Assembly (NCBI GenBank): GCA_030608245.1
Contig: JAUWEO010000007.1
Coordinates: 1 to 20,261 of the forward strand
Source of the DNA: Candidatus Latescibacterota bacterium
GTDB taxonomy: Bacteria > Latescibacterota > MVCY01
DNA length: 20,261 bases
Direction: 5' to 3'
Below are positions 1 to 7,597 of this stretch, piece after piece. Below the pieces are notes generated by a model. It did no database searches and was not told where the DNA came from. It saw only the letters and a program-made list of their open reading frames with translations. The translations under genes and the position numbers were made by a program. Each line of letters starts with the position of its first letter. Position 1 is the stretch's first letter.

Positions 1-354
1 GGTTATCCCGGGCAGCACAAAACCCTGTTCGGGCAGAATGGCGTGGCACACCCCGTGGTGACCTATCTCATAATAGTTCTTAATCCCGTGCTGACTGACC
101 CAATCCCGCAACCTTTTTGCCAGTTGGGCGCTTTTAATATCCTTGTTGGGTACAAAATGGTCGGGGGTAACCACGATACTGTCGGGGTTGAAAACCCTGT
201 CCATCCCCTTTGACTTCAGCATAGAGACTGCCGGAGGGGTGGTCACATCGTTACACAGAATCACATCCAGTCTGGCACTTACCAATTCCCCTGGTCTCAC
301 CTTCTTCCGGCCGCAGTGGGCCGCCAGGATCTTCTCTGTTATGGTCATAGCCAT
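1..354 (-). CDS. leuC: 3-isopropylmalate dehydratase large subunit, N-terminal 118 residues (runs off window)
   Basis: This is the N-terminal part of an aconitase-family protein; the reading frame is open from the ATG at 354 to the left edge. LeuC with LeuD converts 2-isopropylmalate to 3-isopropylmalate in leucine synthesis and carries a [4Fe-4S] cluster in the cytoplasm. The start MAMTITEKILAAH, the segment reading DHFVPNK and the GVCHAILPEQG stretch near residues 103-113 are typical of the LeuC/homoaconitase family; the cluster cysteines lie outside the window. An AAGGTGAG ribosome site sits just upstream of the ATG, and the second Met (348) is an alternative start. It lies 61 bp after leuA on the same strand, which favours LeuC over homoaconitase. 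Identification is by family signature only, because two thirds of the protein is missing. Confidence 0.88.
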   Translation of the reverse strand, partial: MAMTITEKILAAHCGRKKVRPGELVSARLDVILCNDVTTPPAVSMLKSKGMDRVFNPDSIVVTPDHFVPNKDIKSAQLAKRLRDWVSQHGIKNYYEIGHHGVCHAILPEQGFVLPGIT

Positions 355-415
355 ATTTCTCACCTTTCACTATCGCCGCGTTTATTCCCAGCAAAAACTG
401 GTTTTTCTCTCCCCC

Positions 416-1948
416 TCATTCACCCTCCCTTTCTACCCTTCCCCGGGCCATCAGCTTGTTTATTCCGTTGATGTATGCCTTGGCGCTGGCCTCGATGATG
501 TAGGTGGAGGCCGCTCTGCCGATGACAATCCCTCCGTCATCGTCAATTCTAACCGTGACCTCACCCATTGCCTCGGCCCCGCTGGTGACCGCCTGGATCG
601 AGTACTCCTTTAATTTGATGGGAAGTCCAATCACCTTATCAATGGCTTTGTAGGTGGCGTCCACAGGGCCATCCCCACAAGTTGCCTCCTGGATCAGCTG
701 ATCGCCGATCTTGATTCTAACAGTTGCAGTTGGAATCGTTCCTGTCCCACTGGAGGTATGCAGGTATTCGAGCTTACATCTTTCCGGAACCGTTGTGGTT
801 TCATCTTCGACGATAGCAACTAAATCCCCGTCGAACACCTCCTTTTTTTTATCGGCGACCTCTAAGAAACGTCTGTAGGTTTTGTCTAATTGTCCGCCTG
901 AGAGCTCATACCCCAATTCGCTTAGCCGGTGTTTTAAGGCGTGGCGTCCCGATCGAGCGGTCAGGACGATCTTGCTTTCTCTAAGACCTACATCCTCAGG
1001 CTGCATGATTTCGAAAGTGGCTCGCTCCTTAAGGACACCGTCCTGGTGGATACCTGAGCTATGGGCAAAGGCATTGGCTCCCACCACGGCCTTATTCGCC
1101 GGAACAGGCATACCCATCAGCCGGCTGACAAGCCTGCTGGTCGAATAGAGTTCCTCGGTTCTGACACGGGTTTCAGCGTCAAAGTAATCTCGCCGTGTTT
1201 TTAGAGCCATAACCACCTCTTCCAAGGAGGTATTTCCGGCCCGTTCGCCTACACCGTTGATTGTGCATTCCACCTGCTGGACACCATTTTTTACTGCGGC
1301 GAGGGAATTAGCTACAGCCATCCCCAAGTCATCATGGCAGTGTACGCTCAGTCTCACTTTCTGAATGTCCGGCACCTTATCCCGGATCTCGCGAATCAGC
1401 TGCCCAAACTTCTCGGGCATAGCGTAGCCAACGGTATCCGGGATATTGATCACTGTTGCTCCAGCCTCGATAGTCGCCTGAATCACTTCACACAAATACC
1501 TCAAATCGGTCCGGGTAGCATCCATCGGTGAGAACTCCACATCTTTGCACAACGATTTTGCCTGTCTTACCGCAGCGACTGCCATCCGAAGAGCGTCGTC
1601 GCGGCTCCTCCTGAGTTGGCCTTTCAAGTGGATGTCCGATGTACCGATGAATGTGTGGATCAGAGGCTTTCGGGCATGCTTTATGGCTTCCCAGCACCGG
1701 TTGATATCCGCTTCCACTGCCCGTGCGAGTCCGCAGATCACCGGCCCATCGATCTCCTTGGCTATCTGGCTGACCGCCTGGAAATCATCCAGTGATGAGA
1801 TAGGAAACCCAGCCTCGATTACATCCACATTCAACCTGGCCAATTGACGAGCAAGCTCCAGCTTTCCGTCTGCACTTAAGCTTGCACCTGGTGACTGCTC
1901 CCCATCCCTTAATGTGGTGTCAAATATAACTACTCGCTCGGTGTCCAT
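416..1948 (-). CDS. leuA: 2-isopropylmalate synthase
   Basis: LeuA condenses 2-oxoisovalerate with acetyl-CoA, the committed step of leucine synthesis. The 510-residue length matches bacterial LeuA. The DRE-TIM barrel signature FDTTLRDGEQSPG is at residues 9-21 (Arg14, Asp15), the metal-binding HCHDD at 203-207, and NGVGERAGN at 231-239. The last roughly 120 residues resemble the LeuA allosteric (leucine-binding) domain, ending in a region with GDGPVDATYKAI and EVTVRIDDDG. The start ATG at 1948 has an AGGAGG site 8 nt upstream. It lies between ilvC (110 bp upstream) and leuC. A homocitrate or citramalate synthase would share the barrel, but the neighbours and the full regulatory domain point to LeuA. 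Feedback inhibition by leucine is expected from the family, not shown here. Confidence 0.96.
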   Translation of the reverse strand: MDTERVVIFDTTLRDGEQSPGASLSADGKLELARQLARLNVDVIEAGFPISSLDDFQAVSQIAKEIDGPVICGLARAVEADINRCWEAIKHARKPLIHTFIGTSDIHLKGQLRRSRDDALRMAVAAVRQAKSLCKDVEFSPMDATRTDLRYLCEVIQATIEAGATVINIPDTVGYAMPEKFGQLIREIRDKVPDIQKVRLSVHCHDDLGMAVANSLAAVKNGVQQVECTINGVGERAGNTSLEEVVMALKTRRDYFDAETRVRTEELYSTSRLVSRLMGMPVPANKAVVGANAFAHSSGIHQDGVLKERATFEIMQPEDVGLRESKIVLTARSGRHALKHRLSELGYELSGGQLDKTYRRFLEVADKKKEVFDGDLVAIVEDETTTVPERCKLEYLHTSSGTGTIPTATVRIKIGDQLIQEATCGDGPVDATYKAIDKVIGLPIKLKEYSIQAVTSGAEAMGEVTVRIDDDGGIVIGRAASTYIIEASAKAYINGINKLMARGRVEREGE

Positions 1949-1969
1949 CCCATTACCCTCCTAACCGTT

Positions 1970-2010
1970 ACCGCTGAAGCGGTGAAGAAGCTGAAACGCT
2001 GAAAAACTGA
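1970..2010. repeat. Degenerate 8-bp repeat with small hairpin between ilvC and leuA
   Basis: TGAA/TGA cores occur at 1975, 1983, 1992, 2000 and 2008, spaced 8-9 bp apart. The first two lie in a perfect hairpin (ACCGCT at 1970-1975, loop GA, AGCGGT at 1978-1983). It fills part of the 110-bp gap between ilvC and leuA. There is no T-run, so it is not an obvious terminator. It may be a stretch of simple repeat or an RNA stability element within the operon transcript. Confidence 0.4.
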
Positions 2011-2058
2011 TTTACCCCTTCCGAAGAGTTCAGCATTTCTGCGGTTGCGCTTCTGTGG

Positions 2059-3045
2059 TCAAAGCCAGCTCATCATCGCTCGCAGCCTTCGGCCTACTTC
2101 TTCTATGGAGTGCTCTTCGTCCTGTTTTCTTTTGGCATTAAATACCGGTCGTCCTACCCGGTTTTCCAAAAGCCATTCCAGGGCAAAGTTGCCATCCTGG
2201 ATCTCGGCCAGAATTTTTCTCATCTCAGTTCTTGTTTCTTCAGTGATGATCCTTTTGCCCCGGGTGAGATCTCCGTATTCGGCGGTATCGCTCACTCGCC
2301 TTCTCATTCCGGAAATACCATCCTGCTGAATCATATCAACAATCAGCTTTAACTCATGGCACACCTCAAAATAGGCACATTCAGGTTGGTAACCTGCCTC
2401 CACCAAGGTGTCAAATCCGGCTCGGATCAGCTCACTCACGCCACCACACAGCACCGCCTGTTCGCCAAATAGGTCCGTCTCTGTTTCCTCTCGGAAGGTG
2501 GTCTCCAGCACTCCGGCCCTGGTGGCTCCGACCCCCTTGGCGTAAGCGAGCGCCACTTGTTTTGTCTGTCCGGTGTAGTCCTGGGCAATGGCCACCAAAG
2601 CGGGCACTCCCTTGCCTTCTAAGTAGGTGCTTCGCACCAGACTGCCTGGTCCTTTGGGAGCGATCATAAACACATCGATGTTATCCGGAGGCACGATTTG
2701 ACCAAAATGGATATTGAACCCATGGGCGAATACTAAGGCATTCCCCTCCTTGAGCTGGGGTTTGATCTCGGCCTGATAGACTCGAGGCTGTACATCATCC
2801 TGGGTCAGAAGCACAATGATCTCCGATTGCTGTGCCAGCTCAGGGGTAGTCATTACGGTCAGGCCCTGCTGTTCTGCCTTCTTCCAGGCTGGGCTATCAG
2901 GCAGTTCGCTGACCACCACATCTAAGCCGCTGTCCTGCAGGTTGAGCGACTGACCACTGCCCTGAATGCCGGCACCGCCGACAACTCCGATTCTTTTGCC
3001 CTTTAGAATTTCCAGGTCGGCATCGTTATCATAATACATCTGCAT
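2059..3045 (-). CDS. ilvC: Ketol-acid reductoisomerase (class I), predicted NADH-preferring
   Basis: IlvC isomerises and reduces acetolactate to 2,3-dihydroxyisovalerate (and the isoleucine counterpart). I place the start at the ATG at 3045 (MQMYYDND), because AGGAGG lies 6 nt before it and the in-frame ATG at 3066 would put that SD inside the gene; this gives 328 residues, the usual class I length. Catalytic and metal residues are present: His108 (AHGFNIHFGQ), Asp191 and Glu195 (DLFGEQAVLCGG), Glu227 and Glu231 (YFEVCHELK). The Rossmann glycine motif reads GGAGIQGSGQSLNL, with one residue more than the common VIGYGSQGHA form. The loop after the second strand reads VVVSELPDSPAW, with Glu47 and Asp50 where NADPH enzymes usually have GLR and phosphate-binding Ser. 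It sits between ilvN and leuA. Confidence 0.96.
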   Translation of the reverse strand: MQMYYDNDADLEILKGKRIGVVGGAGIQGSGQSLNLQDSGLDVVVSELPDSPAWKKAEQQGLTVMTTPELAQQSEIIVLLTQDDVQPRVYQAEIKPQLKEGNALVFAHGFNIHFGQIVPPDNIDVFMIAPKGPGSLVRSTYLEGKGVPALVAIAQDYTGQTKQVALAYAKGVGATRAGVLETTFREETETDLFGEQAVLCGGVSELIRAGFDTLVEAGYQPECAYFEVCHELKLIVDMIQQDGISGMRRRVSDTAEYGDLTRGKRIITEETRTEMRKILAEIQDGNFALEWLLENRVGRPVFNAKRKQDEEHSIEEVGRRLRAMMSWL

Positions 3046-3077
3046 TGGTTTCCTCCTATTTTGCAAGCTGGTTAAGG

Positions 3078-3569
3078 CTAAACTTTTTCTCTGTATTCCC
3101 TGAGCATAGCCACCCTGCCGGTTCTGGCGATCTCTTTTGTCCCGAAAGGGCGAAGCATCCCAATAATGGCGTCTATCTTGGCCTTCCCCCCGGTCGCCTC
3201 AACGGTGAGGCTGTTGGAACTGATATCCACAATCTTTGCCCGGAAGATATCGACAATTTGCATAATCTCCGACCTCATTGCTGTGGTGGCAGTCACTTTC
3301 ATAAGCAGCAATTCCCGCTCAACGAAATCTTCCCCGGTCATATCGATCACTTTGGTCACATCAATCAGCTTGTTGAGCTGTTTGTTGACCTGTTCTAAGA
3401 TCCGATCATCCCCTTGTACCACGATAGTCATTCGGGAGATGGTCGAATCTTCGGTCTCGCCCACAGTGAGGCTATCGATGTTGAACCCCCGCCCGGAGAA
3501 AAGACTGGAGACGCGGGCGAGCACCCCGAAGTGATTCTCCACCAGAACTGAGATAGTATGTTTCATCAT
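3078..3569 (-). CDS. ilvN: Acetolactate synthase small (regulatory) subunit
   Basis: This is the regulatory subunit that binds the IlvB catalytic subunit and normally confers valine feedback inhibition. At 163 residues it has the usual IlvN/IlvH length. The N-terminal ACT domain is clear: HTISVLVENHFGVLARVSSL followed by RGFNIDSLTVG near residues 27-37. A second ACT-like half follows, ending with ARTGRVAMLREYR. The ATG at 3569 overlaps the ilvB stop in an ATGA, with AAAGGA just upstream; the next codon is also ATG and may be the true start. The overlap implies translational coupling with ilvB, which suits a fixed-ratio complex. Confidence 0.95.
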   Translation of the reverse strand: MMKHTISVLVENHFGVLARVSSLFSGRGFNIDSLTVGETEDSTISRMTIVVQGDDRILEQVNKQLNKLIDVTKVIDMTGEDFVERELLLMKVTATTAMRSEIMQIVDIFRAKIVDISSNSLTVEATGGKAKIDAIIGMLRPFGTKEIARTGRVAMLREYREKV

Positions 3570-5245
3570 GCCATCCTTTCTATCATCATCTCGTTGATCG
3601 CTTTTCCTGCCGGAACCATGGGGAAGACCTTCTCCTCAGGGGCGATGTGGAAGTCCAGAACCACTGGCCCGTCAGTGGCAAGCGCCTCCTCGATGCTGTC
3701 TCGGACATCTTTCGGATCGGTGACTCTTATGCCTTTCACTCCGTATGCCTCGGCCACTTTAACGAAATCAGGCCCCACTTCCAAAGAGGTGCCCGAATAA
3801 CGTTTGTTGAAAAACAACTCCTGCCACTGTCTTACCATCCCCAAATACTTATTGTTCATAATGGCAACCTTAACCGGCAGGTGGTGTTGTACTACCGTGG
3901 CCAGCTCCTGGATGTTCATTTGGAAGCTCCCATCTCCGGCGATATCGAAGACGGTCTCAGCAGGTCTGGCGACCTGGGCGCCTATAGCAGCGGGGAACCC
4001 GTAACCCATCGTGCCTAATCCTCCGGAGGAGATGAAGGTTCGAGGGCGGCTGTATTGGTAATATTGCGCTGCCCACATCTGATTCTGTCCTACTTCGGTG
4101 GTGATAATCGCCTTCCCCTTTGTTGCCTCACAGATCTGCTCTATTACATACTGGGGTTTGACAACTCCAGGACTTGCCTCATAGGAAAGTGGATCCTGAT
4201 CCTTCCACTGGTCAATCTTTTTGTTCCACTCCGACGGCCCTCTGGGAGTCACAATCTGGCTCAACTCCTTCAGTATCTGTCTGGCGTCTCCCACCACCGG
4301 GATATCCACTGCCACATTCTTGCTGATACTCGTCGGGTCGATATCGATGTGGACTATTTGGGCAGAGGGAGCGAAGGCGTCCAGCTTTCCGGTAACCCTG
4401 TCATCGAACCTGGCCCCAATGGCAATGAGCAGGTCAGACTCCGTAACAGCATTGTTGGCATAGCGAGTGCCATGCATCCCTGGCATTCCCAGGCCAAGGG
4501 GGTGAACAGAAGGGAAGGCCCCCAGTCCCATCAAGGTTGTGGTGACAGGGATATTTGTCTTCTCCGCCAGCTCTCGAAGCTCCTCCGATGCCCCCGAGCT
4601 AACAACACCACCTCCCGCACATATAACCGGCCTTTTTGCCTTCCGGATAGCGTGAGCCACACGCTTTATTTGCTGTGGATGCCCTTCATACTTAGGTTTA
4701 TACCCTCGGATGTTCACCTCCCGGGGATAGACAAACTCTGCTTTGGCTTTGCTCACATCTACAGGTAAGTCTATTAGCACCGGCCCTGGGCGTCCAGTAG
4801 AGGCGATGTAGAATGCCTCTTTTACTGTCCGGGCCAACTCAGATGTATCTCTCACTAAGTAACTGTGTTTAGTGATCGGACGGGTGATCCCGACGATGTC
4901 CGCTTCCTGGAAGGCATCTGAGCCGATCACCGGTGTGCCCACCTGTCCGGTAAACGCCACTAAGGGAACCGAATCCATAGAGGCGGTGGCAATCCCGGTG
5001 ACCAAGTTAGTAGCCCCTGGGCCGGAGGTGGCGATACAGACCCCGACTTTCCCGCTGGCACGGGCGTAGCCGTCAGCAGCATGAGCAGCCGCTTGCTCGT
5101 GGCGGGTCAAGATAAATCTTATCTGTTTCTCATCGTAAAGGGCGTCAAAAATCGCGATAAGTACCCCTCCAGGAATGCCAAAAAGCGTATCCACGCCCTC
5201 TTTCTTCAATGATTCAATTAAGATTTGAGCACCTGTCAGTTCCAT
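3566..5245 (-). CDS. ilvB: Acetolactate synthase large (catalytic) subunit
   Basis: This ThDP- and FAD-dependent enzyme condenses two pyruvates to acetolactate, or pyruvate with 2-oxobutyrate. The length is 559 residues, normal for the family. The catalytic Glu50 lies in RHEQAAAHAADGYAR and activates the cofactor. The ThDP/Mg motif runs from GDGSF at 437 to the NNKYLGM segment near 464-470. The central FAD-binding region includes the IGARFDDRVTGK signature typical of biosynthetic acetolactate synthases. The start at 5245 has AAAGGAG 6 nt upstream. It is coupled to ilvN downstream and lies 92 bp after ilvD, so a catabolic AlsS-type enzyme is unlikely. Confidence 0.97.
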   Translation of the reverse strand: MELTGAQILIESLKKEGVDTLFGIPGGVLIAIFDALYDEKQIRFILTRHEQAAAHAADGYARASGKVGVCIATSGPGATNLVTGIATASMDSVPLVAFTGQVGTPVIGSDAFQEADIVGITRPITKHSYLVRDTSELARTVKEAFYIASTGRPGPVLIDLPVDVSKAKAEFVYPREVNIRGYKPKYEGHPQQIKRVAHAIRKAKRPVICAGGGVVSSGASEELRELAEKTNIPVTTTLMGLGAFPSVHPLGLGMPGMHGTRYANNAVTESDLLIAIGARFDDRVTGKLDAFAPSAQIVHIDIDPTSISKNVAVDIPVVGDARQILKELSQIVTPRGPSEWNKKIDQWKDQDPLSYEASPGVVKPQYVIEQICEATKGKAIITTEVGQNQMWAAQYYQYSRPRTFISSGGLGTMGYGFPAAIGAQVARPAETVFDIAGDGSFQMNIQELATVVQHHLPVKVAIMNNKYLGMVRQWQELFFNKRYSGTSLEVGPDFVKVAEAYGVKGIRVTDPKDVRDSIEEALATDGPVVLDFHIAPEEKVFPMVPAGKAINEMMIERMA

Positions 5246-5337
5246 ATAAAACTCCTTTCAACTTTCTTTACCTCTGATTCAAATCTTTACTGCTTCGCTG
5301 GCTTTTTCTGCTTAGGTCAGCAAATTGAAAGCCTTCA

Positions 5338-6990
5338 TTACCTCAGCACTGCTCCTGCGGCTGCTGAGCTTACCAGCTTGGCGTAGCGAACTAAATATCC
5401 TTTTTTGATTTTAGGCTCAGGAGGACTCCAGGCAGCCAAGCGTCTGGCCTTTTCCTCTTCAGTGATCAACAGTTCCAGCTTCCGGCTGGGGATGTCGATC
5501 AAAATTCGGTCGCCATCTTTTACAATAGCTATGGGGCCGCCTTCAGCGGCTTCCGGGGAGATATGACCGATACAGGGGCCTCTGGTTCCGCCTGAAAAGC
5601 GTCCATCCGTGAGCAGCGCCACCGAGTTCGATAGTCCCATTCCCACGATAGCCGAGGTAGGGGCCAGCATCTCCCGCATCCCTGGCCCGCCCTTTGGTCC
5701 TTCGTAGCGAATTACTACTACCTCGCCGGGGGCAATCCCGTCCCCGGTGATAACCTGCATTGCCTCTTCCTCCGAATCAAACACCCGGGCTGTACCCTCA
5801 AACCGTCTTGTCTTCTCCGAGACAGCGCTCTGCTTGACCACCGAACCATCTGGGGCTAAGGAACCCTTAAGCACCGCTATGCCCCCCTCCAAATGGTAAG
5901 GGTTGTCTAAGCTGCGGATGATCTCTTTGTCGGTCACCTCAGCCTCTTCGGCAATCTGGAAGATGCTGTTACCTGTTACAGTAGGGCAGTCGTTTAGTTT
6001 CTCCTTCAGAACAGCGAGCACGGCAGGTATGCCCCCGGCATACTCTAAGTCTTCCATAAAATGGTCACCGCCGGGACGCAGATTGGTGATGTGGGGAGTT
6101 TCTCTGCTTATCTGATCGAATAGCTGTAAGGGCAATTCCACACCGGCATCGTAAGCTATGGCAGGAATATGCAAAGCGGTGTTGGTTGATCCTCCCAGGG
6201 CCATATCTATCCTTATGGCGTTCTCAAATGCTGCCCTGGTCATAACCTTTCTGGCGGTCAACTGCTCTTTCACCAGCTCCGCAATGCGTTCTCCGCTCAG
6301 GTAGGCGATTCGCTTCTTCTTGGCCATACCTGCTAAGGCAGTAGCGCAGCCCTCCAGCGACATCCCTAAGGTCTCGGTGACGCAGGCCATAGTATTAGCG
6401 GTGTAGAGTCCCTGGCAGGCACCGGGCCCGGGACAGGCTTCCATCTCCAGCCGGGTCAGTTCTTCTTCGTCGATCTGGCCGGCGTGGTACCGGCCCACAG
6501 CTTCAAAGGTGTCTCTGACCAAGGAGAGCCTCTTCATCCGGTATCTTCCGGAGAGCATAGGTCCGGCAGTGACCACAACAGCGGGGATATCCAGCCGGCC
6601 GGCGGCCATAAGCATCCCCGGGGTGATCTTGTCACAGTTAGTGAGAAGCACCAAGCCATCCAAGGCATGAGCCTCGGCCACCGATTCCACCGAATCGGCG
6701 ATCAATTCCCGGGAGGGCAAGGAATATTTCATTCCCCTGTGTCCCATGGCTATGCCATCGCACACACCAGGAATTCCGAATAGAAAGGAAACCCCACCGC
6801 CAGCATTTATCCCCTTCTCTATCGCCCGTTCTAGTTCTCGCATCCCGATGTGTCCGGGGATAAGATCGTTAAAACCGGTCGCCACTCCGATGAAAGGTTT
6901 GTCCATTTGACTTCTGGCAATCCCGGTAGCATAAAGGAGCGCCCGGTTGGGAGTCCTCTCCACCCCCTTCTTGGCCCTGTCGCTTATCAT
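5338..6990 (-). CDS. ilvD: Dihydroxy-acid dehydratase
   Basis: IlvD dehydrates 2,3-dihydroxyisovalerate and 2,3-dihydroxy-3-methylvalerate to the 2-oxo acids that are transaminated to valine and isoleucine. It is an Fe-S enzyme of the IlvD/Edd family. I start it at the ATG at 6990 (MISDRAKKG): GGAGG lies 5 nt upstream at 6996-7000, and a longer frame beginning with TTG at 7002 would place the SD inside the gene. The result is 550 residues. Cluster-ligand segments are present: Cys119 in NCDKITPGM, and Cys186/Cys192 in CPGPGACQGLYTAN. GRFSGGTRGPCIGHISPEA near the C-terminus is characteristic. It is the first structural gene of the operon, behind a leader of about 270 nt. Confidence 0.97.
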   Translation of the reverse strand: MISDRAKKGVERTPNRALLYATGIARSQMDKPFIGVATGFNDLIPGHIGMRELERAIEKGINAGGGVSFLFGIPGVCDGIAMGHRGMKYSLPSRELIADSVESVAEAHALDGLVLLTNCDKITPGMLMAAGRLDIPAVVVTAGPMLSGRYRMKRLSLVRDTFEAVGRYHAGQIDEEELTRLEMEACPGPGACQGLYTANTMACVTETLGMSLEGCATALAGMAKKKRIAYLSGERIAELVKEQLTARKVMTRAAFENAIRIDMALGGSTNTALHIPAIAYDAGVELPLQLFDQISRETPHITNLRPGGDHFMEDLEYAGGIPAVLAVLKEKLNDCPTVTGNSIFQIAEEAEVTDKEIIRSLDNPYHLEGGIAVLKGSLAPDGSVVKQSAVSEKTRRFEGTARVFDSEEEAMQVITGDGIAPGEVVVIRYEGPKGGPGMREMLAPTSAIVGMGLSNSVALLTDGRFSGGTRGPCIGHISPEAAEGGPIAIVKDGDRILIDIPSRKLELLITEEEKARRLAAWSPPEPKIKKGYLVRYAKLVSSAAAGAVLR

Positions 6991-7011
6991 CTTTTCCTCC
7001 AAATATAAATG

Positions 7012-7117
7012 TAGCTGGCTTTTTTAAGTTCCCTGTAAAAATCCCGGTACCAACTCGCTCTCCAAAGCAGAGTAAGTCAGATTCAGGATAGCACCACTAA
7101 TAGGGATAAGCCAGCTA
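7012..7117 (-). promoter_or_regulatory. Long-range inverted repeat in the ilv leader (candidate attenuator)
   Basis: In the leader RNA, UAGCUGGCUU (7117 to 7108) is perfectly complementary to AAGCCAGCUA (7021 to 7012). Further in, UCCCU (7106-7102) can pair with AGGGA (7034-7030). The 5' arm lies on the leucine codons of the leader ORF, and the 3' arm ends about 11 nt before the ilvD SD. A smaller hairpin (ACUC-U-GCU / AGC-GAGU) sits at 7053-7073 in the loop. UGGUACCG at 7052-7045 resembles the core of the T-box bulge, but the rest of that consensus does not match. No strong U-run follows the large hairpin, so control of translation or of a weak terminator are both possible. Confidence 0.5.
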
Positions 7118-7223
7118 ACGATAACAGTAGAGAAAAAATCCCCTTCTCATCAGAGGTAAAATTGCTGTCTATGAAGTGGGACATTTTTTTAATCATTCTG
7201 TAGCGCGGGAATATTCTCAGCAT
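7083..7223 (-). CDS. Putative leader peptide of the ilv-leu operon (46 residues)
   Basis: This short ORF starts at the ATG at 7223, about 40 nt after the predicted transcription start, with GAGG 8 nt upstream. Its last 18 residues are IFSLLLSLAGLSLLVVLS: eight Leu, two Val and one Ile. Seven of the eight Leu codons there are UUA or CUA. Placement between a strong promoter and ilvD, the regulatory-amino-acid codons and the overlap with the 5' arm of an inverted repeat all fit a leader peptide of the leuL/ilvL kind. The alternative is a small single-helix membrane protein, since the same run would also span a membrane. The frame stays open upstream to 7358, but that part would precede the promoter. 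No similarity to a named peptide is claimed. Confidence 0.5.
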   Translation of the reverse strand: MLRIFPRYRMIKKMSHFIDSNFTSDEKGIFSLLLSLAGLSLLVVLS

Positions 7224-7269
7224 CTTAAGGACCTCAATAAGTGAATACAGATCTCTCCCATTTTTTAAA

Positions 7270-7298
7270 AATATACTGCACATATATAACCTTGTCAA
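7270..7298 (-). promoter_or_regulatory. Sigma-70 promoter of the ilv-leu operon
   Basis: Reading leftwards, TTGACA (7298-7293) is separated by 17 bp from TATATT (7275-7270). This is a full -35 consensus with a near-consensus -10 at ideal spacing, and it points at ilvD. The expected start site is near 7263, giving a leader of about 270 nt. Confidence 0.85.
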
Positions 7299-7301
7299 GG
7301 G

Positions 7302-7323
7302 AAAAAAAGCAGGGGCCTCGCCC
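7302..7323 (-). terminator. Rho-independent terminator before the ilv promoter
   Basis: On the minus strand GGGC-GAG-GCCC (7323-7313) is followed after four bases by seven T (7308-7302). It would end transcription coming from the gene remnant at 7399-7509, immediately upstream of the ilv promoter. The stem is short but GC-only. Confidence 0.55.
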
Positions 7324-7398
7324 TCAGTGTAAAAAACAGTCCCCGATGGATGGCTCAAAGGCGGCTGTTGGTGACAAACTCTGCGATCACTTGTGAGA

Positions 7399-7509
7399 TC
7401 ACTGCAACTTCACCATCTTTCTCACCTGGACAAAGTCCTTAGCCTTCATCTGAACCAGATACACCCCACAGCCGACCTCCCTGGTTATCTTTACTTTATC
7501 TCGCACCAT
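7399..7509 (-). pseudogene. 3' remnant of a secreted-protein gene (C-terminal sorting-tail fragment)
   Basis: A 36-codon frame ends at the TGA at 7401-7399. Its residues include VGCGVYLVQMKAKDF and then QVRKMVKLQ at the C-terminus. This closely resembles the end of the FlgD/Por-secretion type tail (pattern 'ASGVYF.RL.AGDF...KKM.L.K') that normally closes large surface or secreted proteins. An in-frame TGA lies two codons before its first ATG and nothing recognisable precedes it, so it looks like the leftover 3' end of a deleted gene. The terminator at 7302-7323 fits that reading. A free small protein is possible but less likely because there is no convincing ribosome site. Confidence 0.55.
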
Positions 7510-7557
7510 AAAATTTCATTAAAAATCAGACCCTTTTGGCGCTTTCTTAAATTGGCC

Positions 7558-7587
7558 TTGACGACCCTCGATTTATTCTTATATTAT
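7558..7587 (+). promoter_or_regulatory. Promoter of nadC-birA
   Basis: TTGACG (7558-7563) is followed by TATATT at 7580-7585 (16-bp spacer) or the overlapping TATTAT at 7582-7587 (18 bp). It points to nadC, with a predicted start near 7593. That places the whole element at 7598-7694 inside the nadC 5' untranslated region. Confidence 0.7.
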
Positions 7588-7597
7588 GGACAACCTA

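Noticed and set aside
143..613. A 156-codon plus-strand frame across the leuC-leuA junction
   Set aside because: It is antisense to two well-supported genes and includes their intergenic gap; composition is not protein-like.
4055..4768. A 237-codon plus-strand frame inside ilvB
   Set aside because: It is a shadow of the opposite strand of a conserved catalytic gene, with no recognisable motif.
7083..7358. The full 91-codon version of the leader ORF
   Set aside because: Its first 45 codons lie upstream of, or within, the terminator and promoter at 7270-7323; only the part from 7223 can be translated from the ilv transcript.
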